Origin: a virus
Direction: 5' to 3' (one strand)
DNA: 21,286 nucleotides
Virus record (IMG/VR): IMGVR_UViG_3300033064_007027
Location: 1 to 21,286 of that record
The notes under the pieces were generated by a model that saw nothing but the letters and a program-made list of their open reading frames with translations, ran no database searches and was not told the origin of the DNA. Of the stretch, positions 1 to 5,430 are shown piece after piece. The position numbers and the translations under genes were made by a program. Numbering within the stretch: the first letter of the stretch is position 1; the number at the start of each line of letters is the position of its first letter.

Positions 1-143
1 ACGAGAAGGCGCGCGACCTGGGCTGGAAGGCGCTCTCGGGCGACGAGAAGCAGAAGCTCATCACCGCTGGCGCAGCCGTGGTCGTGGGTGGTCGCGTCGT
101 TCTGGGTGGCGGAATCCTCACCGGCGGCGACGGCCTCGTCTAA
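1..143 (+). CDS. C-terminal end of an unidentified protein (partial)
   Basis: An open frame runs in from the left edge and ends at a TAA at 141-143, eight bases before the portal start. About 46 residues are visible: a charged stretch rich in Lys, Glu and Asp, then a Gly/Val-rich hydrophobic tail ending in GGDGLV. The codons favour G or C in the third position, as in the neighbouring genes, which supports real coding. The fragment is too short to assign a family. The hydrophobic tail might be a membrane segment or a buried strand. Its place directly before the portal suggests membership of the same late transcription unit. Confidence 0.6.
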   Translation, partial: EKARDLGWKALSGDEKQKLITAGAAVVVGGRVVLGGGILTGGDGLV

Positions 144-151
144 GGTAAGCG

Positions 152-3124
152 ATGTCCGACGTATCGCTGGGCTCAGGCACAGACCGCCGCCGCGGGACGG
201 TCTATCCGTCACCGTTCTTCGACGTCGCGCAGACGTACATGCCGCCAACAGTCAAGGAACTGTTCCGGTGGTGCACCTACTTCTTCTACAAGGATCCAAT
301 GATCGGGTCGGTGGTCACCAAGATCGCCGAGTACCCCGTCACCGACTTCGTCTACAACGCCGACGAGAAGCACATCCGCGACGGGTGGAAGGAGTTGATG
401 GAGGACACCCTCAACCTCAAACCCTTCCTGATCGAGCTCGGCCTCGACTACTTCTGCTTTCACGGCGACACGAAGGTCACTACGAAGCAGGGAGTATTCA
501 AACTTCGAGACATCGTGGGCCAGAAGCTCGACGTCCTGTCCCAGGACGGTGCTTACCGGCCCGCGGAGTTCAAGTCCTTCGGGCGCCAGAGGCTGCTCGA
601 GGTCGAGTTCCATGACGGCCGGACCGTTCTGGCGACCCCGGAGCACCAGTGGGTTGTCACAACCTCGAACGGGAAGGACATCCGCGTTCCAACCACGGAG
701 CTCGAAGGCCGACGCATTCCTCGGAATGTTGCCCCTCGGCCAGAAAGGAACGACGAGTACCACGAGGGCATCCGCCACGGTTTCGTCTTCGGGGATGGCA
801 CTACCTACAACGACGGCAAGCAGTGCCGCGCGTATTTCTATGGAGATAAAGATCTCCAGATGGCGAAGTTTTTTGAGGGCTGTGGGTCACCTCTTATCGA
901 GGGATCTGGCGGCGCTTGGATGATTCACGGACTGCCTACGCATTATAAGTTGCTACCCGAGGCGACCAAATCCGCTAGCTACTGGTACGGCTTTGTTAGC
1001 GGATTTTTGGCGGCCGACGGGTGCGTTGACGCTAACGGATGCGCCGTCCTCACGCAGAAGGCCAGGGCAACGCTCGAAGCCGTCAGCGACCAGTTCCCTC
1101 GCATCGGCATGATTGCCGGCAAGGTCCGTGGGTACGCGCGAGAGACTTCGTTCGAGTACGGAGACAAGACCTACTCCTACGAGGGGGAGGTGCACTATCT
1201 CTCGATGTTCAAGCAGTACCTGCTTCCTCAGGATTTCCTGCTAACGCATCACCGCCAGAACTTCGAACAGAACTTCAAGCCAGGCAAGTACGGGTCGTAT
1301 GCTCACGTTCGGGCGGTTCGTGAGACCGGCATCGTTGATGAGGTTTTCTGTGGCGTCGAGATGGAAACGCACACGCTCACCATCGACAACGGCATCCTGA
1401 CGGGCAACTGCTACGGCAACGCGTTCGTCTCCATCAACCTCCCCTTCGTCCGCTGGTTGCAGTGCGCGAAGTGCGGGGAGATGCACCGCCTGTCGAACCC
1501 CGACGTCGTCTTCAAGTTCCAGAACTTCGGGTTCAACCTCACGTGCAAGATCTGCGATTCCACGGGGACCGCGAAGATCGTCGACAAGCCTCTGCACGAC
1601 CGCTCGGGCATCAACTTCGTCCGCTGGGATCCGAAGAACATCGACATCTACTACAACCCGATCACGGGTCGCTCGAAGTACCGCTACAAGATCCCCAACA
1701 AGATCCAGAAGGCCATCCAGCAAGGTGTTCGGGAGATCCTCGTGGATATCCCAGAGATCTTCCTCCAGGCCCTCAAGCAGAAGCGTGACATCGCGCTGTC
1801 CGATCAGAACCTGTTCCACTTCAAGCGTCCCACGCTAGCCGAAGCGGACATGGGCTGGGGCAAGCCGCTGATCATCCACTCGATGGGGCGGATGTTCTAC
1901 CTGTACGTGCTGCGCCGCGCCCAGGAGGCCATCGCCCTCCAGCGGATCATGCCGCTCGAGTTCATCTTCCCGCAGGCCAACGCCCAGCAGGATCCCTACC
2001 AGCACGTCAACCTGTCGAGCTGGCAGAGCACCGTCCAGGGCGAGATCCGCAAGTGGCGGACGGACCCGAACTACATCTCCGTCGTTGCCGTTCCGCTCGG
2101 GTTCGAGCGACTCGGTGGCGACGGTCGGGCGCTTCTCCTGGGGCCGGAGATCGAGGTCACGAACAAGGAGATCACGGGCGGCATGGGCGTGCCGCTCGAG
2201 TTCGTGTTCGGCGGCCTGTCCTGGTCCGGGTCCTCGGTCTCGCTTCGTACCCTCGAGAACCACTTCCTCATGTACCGCCGCCTGCTGCTGCGGTTCGTGA
2301 ACTGGGTCAAGAACCGAGTGCGCCTCTACCTCGGCCTCCCTGACGTCGAGATCGGCTTCACCGAGTTCAAGATGGCGGACGACATCCAGCGCAAGCAGCT
2401 CGTCATCCAGCTGAACGCCGCCAACAAGATCTCCGATCACACGATGCTGACCGAGCTTGGGTTCGACTACGACGACGAGCTCAAGATGATCGAGAAGGAG
2501 GCGGAGCAACGCAACCGCATCCAGTCCCTCACCATGAAGTCGCAGACCGAGGCGCAGGGCGAGGCATCAATCCTCCAGGCGAAGTACCAGGCGCGTGCGC
2601 AGGAGGCCATGAACGAGGCCATGGGCGCGCAGTCCGGTGGCCAGCCCGCTCAGGGCGAGCAGGGCCAAGGCCAGACCGCTGAAGGCCAGCAGGGCCAGCA
2701 GGATCAGGCGCAGGGGCAGGGTGCCCCGCAGCAGGGGCAGGGGCAGCAACAGGCACCGGCCAGTGGGCCGACGCCGGACCAGATGGCCGCCGATCAGCAG
2801 ATGGGCCAGCAGGGCGGGCAGGGCCTCGCAGCCCAGCAGCAGGCGGCCGTCGAGGGTGAATCTGGAACCCAGGCCGGCGGCCAAGCCGTCGAGCTCGACG
2901 CCTCGCGCGTGGCGAGGCAGTGGGCGAACCGCATCAAGGATCTCCCGCCCGACCAGAAGATGGCGGTCCTGGGAGATCTTCGATCCAAGATGCCGAACAT
3001 GGCCCGCCTGGTCGACCAGCTGCTGTCGCAGATGCAGGGTGGCGAAACCGTCGGGGAATCCATGGAGCGCGCCAAGCCGCTTCCCCAGAACGCGCCACCG
3101 CGGCGTAACGCGGGAGTCGTCTGA
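152..3124 (+). CDS. Portal protein precursor interrupted by an intein
   Basis: This 990-residue precursor should become about 672 residues after the intein (residues 102-419) is removed. The portal is the dodecameric ring at one head vertex through which DNA is packaged and ejected. Portal-like features include the early helical region, the conserved YGNAF motif straight after the intein, and a long helical core (about residues 570-800) followed by a disordered tail. A four-cysteine site at C438, C441, C465 and C468 looks like a zinc ribbon inserted in the N-terminal part. Residues of about 823-910 are a Gln/Gly/Ala-rich low-complexity stretch, and a short helical domain closes the protein. 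The ATG follows an AAGG at 142-145. The TGA overlaps the next ATG. The portal call rests on the family-like pattern and phage context, not on a search. Confidence 0.8.
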   Translation: MSDVSLGSGTDRRRGTVYPSPFFDVAQTYMPPTVKELFRWCTYFFYKDPMIGSVVTKIAEYPVTDFVYNADEKHIRDGWKELMEDTLNLKPFLIELGLDYFCFHGDTKVTTKQGVFKLRDIVGQKLDVLSQDGAYRPAEFKSFGRQRLLEVEFHDGRTVLATPEHQWVVTTSNGKDIRVPTTELEGRRIPRNVAPRPERNDEYHEGIRHGFVFGDGTTYNDGKQCRAYFYGDKDLQMAKFFEGCGSPLIEGSGGAWMIHGLPTHYKLLPEATKSASYWYGFVSGFLAADGCVDANGCAVLTQKARATLEAVSDQFPRIGMIAGKVRGYARETSFEYGDKTYSYEGEVHYLSMFKQYLLPQDFLLTHHRQNFEQNFKPGKYGSYAHVRAVRETGIVDEVFCGVEMETHTLTIDNGILTGNCYGNAFVSINLPFVRWLQCAKCGEMHRLSNPDVVFKFQNFGFNLTCKICDSTGTAKIVDKPLHDRSGINFVRWDPKNIDIYYNPITGRSKYRYKIPNKIQKAIQQGVREILVDIPEIFLQALKQKRDIALSDQNLFHFKRPTLAEADMGWGKPLIIHSMGRMFYLYVLRRAQEAIALQRIMPLEFIFPQANAQQDPYQHVNLSSWQSTVQGEIRKWRTDPNYISVVAVPLGFERLGGDGRALLLGPEIEVTNKEITGGMGVPLEFVFGGLSWSGSSVSLRTLENHFLMYRRLLLRFVNWVKNRVRLYLGLPDVEIGFTEFKMADDIQRKQLVIQLNAANKISDHTMLTELGFDYDDELKMIEKEAEQRNRIQSLTMKSQTEAQGEASILQAKYQARAQEAMNEAMGAQSGGQPAQGEQGQGQTAEGQQGQQDQAQGQGAPQQGQGQQQAPASGPTPDQMAADQQMGQQGGQGLAAQQQAAVEGESGTQAGGQAVELDASRVARQWANRIKDLPPDQKMAVLGDLRSKMPNMARLVDQLLSQMQGGETVGESMERAKPLPQNAPPRRNAGVV
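455..1408 (+). other. In-frame intein with LAGLIDADG homing endonuclease, inside the portal gene
   Basis: The intein is 318 residues, precursor residues 102-419. It starts at Cys102 (CFHGDTKV, block A) and ends with GILTGN, followed by Cys420 as the first C-extein residue. Block B is visible as TPEHQWVV with His165. Two LAGLIDADG-type motifs are present, around GFVFGDGT (Asp215) and GFLAADGCV (Asp289), so a homing endonuclease domain is probably present. Block F reads ETHTLTIDNG. The usual penultimate His is Gly418 here. Excision would restore DYF-CYGNAFV, a conserved portal motif. The central part uses more A/T-ending codons than the flanking exteins, consistent with separate acquisition. 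Confidence 0.93.
2621..2884 (+). repeat. Gln/Gly-rich low-complexity tract in the portal C-terminus
   Basis: Irregular repeats of CAG, GGC and GGG codons encode a run dominated by Gln, Gly and Ala, about residues 823-910 of the portal precursor. Units resembling cag-ggg-cag recur without a fixed period. The segment is predicted to be disordered and to link the portal core to a short C-terminal helical domain. Slippage-driven length variation between relatives is likely. Confidence 0.75.
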
Positions 3125-3474
3125 TGGCGGCCAAGGCCAGCGAAGTCAAGGTGGGTGGATCGAACCGGAACCTTGGCGAGTTCAAGGTCGATCGGTTCAA
3201 CATGTTCGACGACGAGGACATGGCCAGATACGCCCAGTTCCGGACGGACGCGAACGACGCATCCGCGGGCATCAGCATCGAGCAGATTCGGGAGTACACT
3301 CGCAAGACCACCACCCGTGAGGGTGAGGGCGAGAGTTCGGTGGCAACCACGGTCGAGGAGATCTTCCTGATCGCCCACTACTGGACCCGCAACCCGATCG
3401 AAAATAAGGGAGATAGTGATGAAGATGTCAAAGAAGCTCGTCGTGAATGGTCCCGTGAACGAACTGCTGGCTAG
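3124..3474 (+). CDS. Hypothetical protein, 116 residues
   Basis: The ATG overlaps the portal stop as TGATG, so translation is probably coupled to the portal. The product is hydrophilic and highly charged, with no signal peptide, membrane segment or cysteine motif. It has a central GISIEQIREYTR helix-like segment, a Thr/Gly/Glu-rich stretch, then a helix containing EEIFLIAHYWTRNP and a strongly charged end. The 3' end overlaps the next gene by 56 bases. Its position between the portal and the membrane-protein cluster fits a small head or connector accessory protein, but no family was recognised. Codon use matches the surrounding genes. Confidence 0.7.
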   Translation: MAAKASEVKVGGSNRNLGEFKVDRFNMFDDEDMARYAQFRTDANDASAGISIEQIREYTRKTTTREGEGESSVATTVEEIFLIAHYWTRNPIENKGDSDEDVKEARREWSRERTAG

Positions 3475-3934
3475 TCTGCCGGCGATGGCGCTCCTGGCAA
3501 CCCTTCTCCTGCCATCCATCGCGCACGCCGAGACGGCCATCCAGTCCGCCACCAGCGAGATCATGGGCATCCTGGTCCCGGTATTCGTCACCCTGATCGG
3601 CGCCCTTGCGACCTGGATCCTGCGCAAGGTCCAGCAGAAGCTTCACATCGAGGTCGGGGACAGGACGGCCCTTGCCTGGGACGAGCTTGCGCGCCGCGCC
3701 GCTCTTCGTGGCGGCGAGTGGGCCCGCAACAAGTCCAAGGACCTCACCGACGGCAAGAAACTGCCTGGTGGTGAAGTCATGGAGGTCGCGGCGATCTGGG
3801 CCGTCGAGATGGCCAAGCAGCAGAAGCTACCCGAGATGGCCCGCAACAAGCTCGAGGGGCTGATCGAGGCCCACCTGTTCGAGCTCCGCGAGCAGCAGGA
3901 GCGCTCCACCGCTGCGCGCCTGCGCGTGGTCTAG
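3419..3934 (+). CDS. Putative holin of the LLH type or related membrane protein
   Basis: The ATG at 3419 (171 residues) is preferred over a GTG at 3416 because the ribosome binding site AAGGGAG at 3406-3412 lies six bases upstream. Residues 1-38 look like a signal peptide or first membrane segment, with a possible signal-peptidase cleavage after AHA. A second hydrophobic helix, around ILVPVFVTLIGALATWIL, is followed by a soluble helical region ending in a GLIEAHLFEL segment. One N-terminal membrane domain followed by a soluble helical tail ending in an IEA-type motif resembles the LLH holin family. Holins permeabilise the inner membrane to trigger lysis. The neighbouring spanin-like frames support a lysis role. 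Another kind of membrane protein cannot be excluded. Confidence 0.55.
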   Translation: MKMSKKLVVNGPVNELLASLPAMALLATLLLPSIAHAETAIQSATSEIMGILVPVFVTLIGALATWILRKVQQKLHIEVGDRTALAWDELARRAALRGGEWARNKSKDLTDGKKLPGGEVMEVAAIWAVEMAKQQKLPEMARNKLEGLIEAHLFELREQQERSTAARLRVV

Positions 3935-3935
3935 C

Positions 3936-4349
3936 GTGGCCGAGCAGCCGCCCGTTGATCCGCTCGCCCTCCTGGGAAAGCTCGAGGGCATCATCCGGGG
4001 TCAGAAGTCTGCGGTTGGCGGCCGGTCCTGGATGGGCACCTTGATCGTGATCGCGGCCGCGCTGTTCGGGATGGCGGTCTGGACCTGGGTCAGCGCTCGC
4101 CGGGGCCGCGAGCTCGCGCAGCTGCGCCACGAGAAGTTCGTTGCCGAGGTGAAGGCCGACCAGGCCATCGTTGACACCATCCTCCGCAAGAACGACCAGG
4201 CCCTGGCTGCCATCCGCGTCATCGAGCAGGCGGCCGCGGAGAAGCTTCGGTTGATCGAGTCAGACATCAAGGCTGAGGAGGCCAGGTATGCGGCTGATCT
4301 ACGCGCTATCGATCGTATTCGCACTTGGCGTGACGTCGGCGCACGCTGA
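3936..4349 (+). CDS. Single-pass membrane protein with coiled coil, i-spanin-like
   Basis: Translation probably starts at GTG 3936, one base after the preceding TAG. The 137-residue product has a 31-residue N-terminal segment, one transmembrane helix at about residues 34-52, then a long Ala/Glu/Arg/Lys-rich helical stretch (about 55-137) typical of a coiled coil. This is the topology of an inner-membrane spanin (Rz type), which crosses the periplasm and joins an outer-membrane partner for the last step of lysis in Gram-negative hosts. The next gene starts inside its 3' end in another frame, as Rz1 does inside Rz. The function is inferred from architecture only. Confidence 0.55.
   Translation: MAEQPPVDPLALLGKLEGIIRGQKSAVGGRSWMGTLIVIAAALFGMAVWTWVSARRGRELAQLRHEKFVAEVKADQAIVDTILRKNDQALAAIRVIEQAAAEKLRLIESDIKAEEARYAADLRAIDRIRTWRDVGAR
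4276..4281 (+). promoter_or_regulatory. Strong ribosome binding site inside the upstream gene
   Basis: AGGAGG sits six bases before the ATG at 4288 while still inside the coding region of the preceding coiled-coil gene. It fixes the start of the overlapping gene and shows that the overlap is used for translation. Confidence 0.8.
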
Positions 4350-4737
4350 CGGATACACGCCCCAGGCCGTTCCGCCGTGCACGCTATTCCAGACCCCCGC
4401 CGGCGAAGTGTGTGGGTACCTGAACATCGAGGACTGGAAGCTCGTCCTCAAGGCCGATGCTGAGCTCGTGCATCTCCGGGTCAGGGTAAAAAACGACAGC
4501 GATCGCGCTGTCGTTCTTGACCTGCAGATCGCTGAGATGCACCGCCAGAACAGCATCTACGCAGGCAGCCAGACCATCTTGCTGGAACGCAATACGACGC
4601 TCTCGAAGCAGCTACTGGACTTGGACCTGAAGTACCAGCAGGAACGGGTGAAGCCAGCGTGGGGATCGACGCTGGCTTGGTCAGTCGCGGGGGTGTCGCT
4701 GGCGATGCTGGTGTGCGTGATCGTCGGTGGTTTCTAG
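4288..4737 (+). CDS. Exported protein with C-terminal membrane anchor, possible spanin-like partner
   Basis: The 149-residue product starts with a textbook signal peptide (cleavage predicted after SAHA, about residue 20). A periplasmic segment contains two cysteines (in PPCTLF and GEVCGY) and a helical, Leu-rich region, and one transmembrane helix closes the protein at about residues 128-148. The start overlaps the previous frame by 62 bases. A signal peptide plus a C-terminal helix predicts a periplasmic domain anchored in the inner membrane. There is no lipobox cysteine, so it is not a standard outer-membrane lipoprotein spanin. It may be an unusual spanin-like or lysis-control protein. The family is not recognised. 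Its stop codon overlaps that of the converging minus-strand gene. Confidence 0.65.
   Translation: MRLIYALSIVFALGVTSAHADGYTPQAVPPCTLFQTPAGEVCGYLNIEDWKLVLKADAELVHLRVRVKNDSDRAVVLDLQIAEMHRQNSIYAGSQTILLERNTTLSKQLLDLDLKYQQERVKPAWGSTLAWSVAGVSLAMLVCVIVGGF
4488..4515 (-). terminator. Intrinsic terminator for the minus strand, antisense to the 4288-4737 gene
   Basis: On the minus strand a perfect 10-bp stem (AACGACAGCG / CGCTGTCGTT) with a four-base loop is followed by a run of T residues (six A residues on the plus strand at 4488-4493, two of them within the stem). This is the classic Rho-independent layout. It lies about 220 bases beyond the minus-strand stop at 4734, so it would end the transcript of the 5351-4734 genes. 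On the plus strand it is part of the codons for VKNDSDRAVVLD. Confidence 0.7.
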
Positions 4738-5171
4738 CCGACGTACTCCTCAAAGATGGACGTCTGGGCGGGCGGCTTGGCCTTCTGGAACAGCAGCCCA
4801 CCCGTCGCGGGTGACGTGGCAGCCTGCTGCTGAGATGCCTGCGAGGCCGTGATCATGGCCGCGACGGGCAGCATCGGCAGGCCGCTGGCTTGCCACTTCT
4901 TCACGAAGTGACTGTAGACGAGACTGCCGGCTGCGATCATGAACGCCCAGGCGCACGCGCCCAGGAAGGTGCGCATCCAGGAACCGAAGGGTGAGTGGAC
5001 GACCGCGCCCACGGAACTCGTTGCGTAGGCTCCCTTGTTGAAGACGAAACCATGTGCCGGGACCACCGCGGCCGCGGCGAGCTCAGCGAAGACCCCCTCG
5101 GCCTCGCCGGCCACACGCGGCCGCGGGCGAGGGGGTCGAGTAAAACGTGTTCGTCGATGGATGATCAGCAC
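4734..5171 (-). CDS. Hypothetical single-pass membrane protein
   Basis: This minus-strand frame of 145 residues starts at a GTG (5171) with GAGG four bases upstream. A later internal start is possible because the first 30 residues are Arg/Pro-rich and coincide with a hairpin. The last 100 codons show strong G/C preference at the third base, unlike the plus-strand frames here, which supports coding on this strand. A hydrophobic helix lies at about residues 66-86 (around GACAWAFMIAAGSLVY), followed by a Gln/Ala/Ser/Pro-rich tail ending in FEEYVG. The stop overlaps that of the converging plus-strand gene, and a terminator lies downstream. No family was recognised. A membrane protein beside a lysis cluster could be a lysis regulator, but that is speculation. 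Confidence 0.65.
   Translation of the reverse strand: MLIIHRRTRFTRPPRPRPRVAGEAEGVFAELAAAAVVPAHGFVFNKGAYATSSVGAVVHSPFGSWMRTFLGACAWAFMIAAGSLVYSHFVKKWQASGLPMLPVAAMITASQASQQQAATSPATGGLLFQKAKPPAQTSIFEEYVG
5091..5137. repeat. Inverted repeat with nested stem
   Basis: GACCCCCTCG at 5091-5100 pairs perfectly with CGAGGGGGTC at 5128-5137. Inside the 27-base loop, GGCC at 5109-5112 can pair with GGCC at 5119-5122. No T-run follows on either strand, so it is not a standard intrinsic terminator. It falls in the doubtful N-terminal part of the 5171-4734 gene, and could be a regulatory hairpin or a protein-binding site. Confidence 0.6.
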
Positions 5172-5177
5172 GAAACC

Positions 5178-5351
5178 TCAGGCGCGATCAGCGAAGACGG
5201 TGGTGGTAACGGTGGCCAGCGCGGCCCAGGCGTGCGCCTTGGCGGTCATGCGCAACAGGGCTGATGCGAATGACCCACCAGGCGCGGGTAGGCTAACGAA
5301 GGGGGGCGGAGGGAGTGAGGCTCGGGCAAGCTTACGCTTGACGATCAACAT
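5178..5351 (-). CDS. Small hypothetical protein, 57 residues
   Basis: A minus-strand ATG at 5351 has a good ribosome binding site, AAGGA at 5364-5360, eight bases upstream. The frame ends at TGA (5180-5178), six bases before the GTG of the next minus-strand gene, so the two would form a short operon. The product starts MLIVKRK, continues through a Pro-rich segment (PPPPF) and a mildly hydrophobic Ala/Thr/Val-rich stretch, and ends ADRA. The downstream neighbour starts with the similar MLIIHRR. No family was recognised. Support comes from the start signal, the tandem position and the downstream terminator. The short length and GC-rich context leave real doubt. Confidence 0.42.
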   Translation of the reverse strand: MLIVKRKLARASLPPPPFVSLPAPGGSFASALLRMTAKAHAWAALATVTTTVFADRA

Positions 5352-5430
5352 CTGGGGATTCCTTTGACGAGTCGAAATCGGTGGTTACGGGTAAGATCCT
5401 TCTCAGTCCTCTTATGCCGGTGGTGCCCTA
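5352..5430. promoter_or_regulatory. Divergent intergenic region upstream of the RNA polymerase gene
   Basis: This is the only gap between a minus-strand gene and the polymerase gene, so it must hold control signals for at least one of them. TTGACG occurs at 5364-5369, and another at 5338-5343. A TAAGAT at 5392-5397 resembles a -10 box, but the spacing to the nearer TTGACG is 22 bases, too long for a normal sigma-70 promoter. A five-codon frame (ATG at 5414, TAG at 5429-5431) overlaps the polymerase GTG as TAGTG and could be a leader. No firm promoter is identified. Confidence 0.3.

Noticed and set aside
5066-5077. 12-base palindrome CCGCGGCCGCGG
   Set aside because: Likewise produced by Ala/Gly-type GC-rich codons. 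No flanking signal supports a site.
5035-5367. Plus-strand 110-residue frame opposite the minus-strand pair
   Set aside because: Low-complexity Arg/Ala/Ser/Gly composition with poor codon bias. The minus-strand frames have better start signals, codon use and a terminator.
5338-5397. Sigma-70-like promoter for the polymerase gene
   Set aside because: TTGACG and TAAGAT elements exist, but their spacing of 22 bases is too long. Kept only as a low-confidence note.
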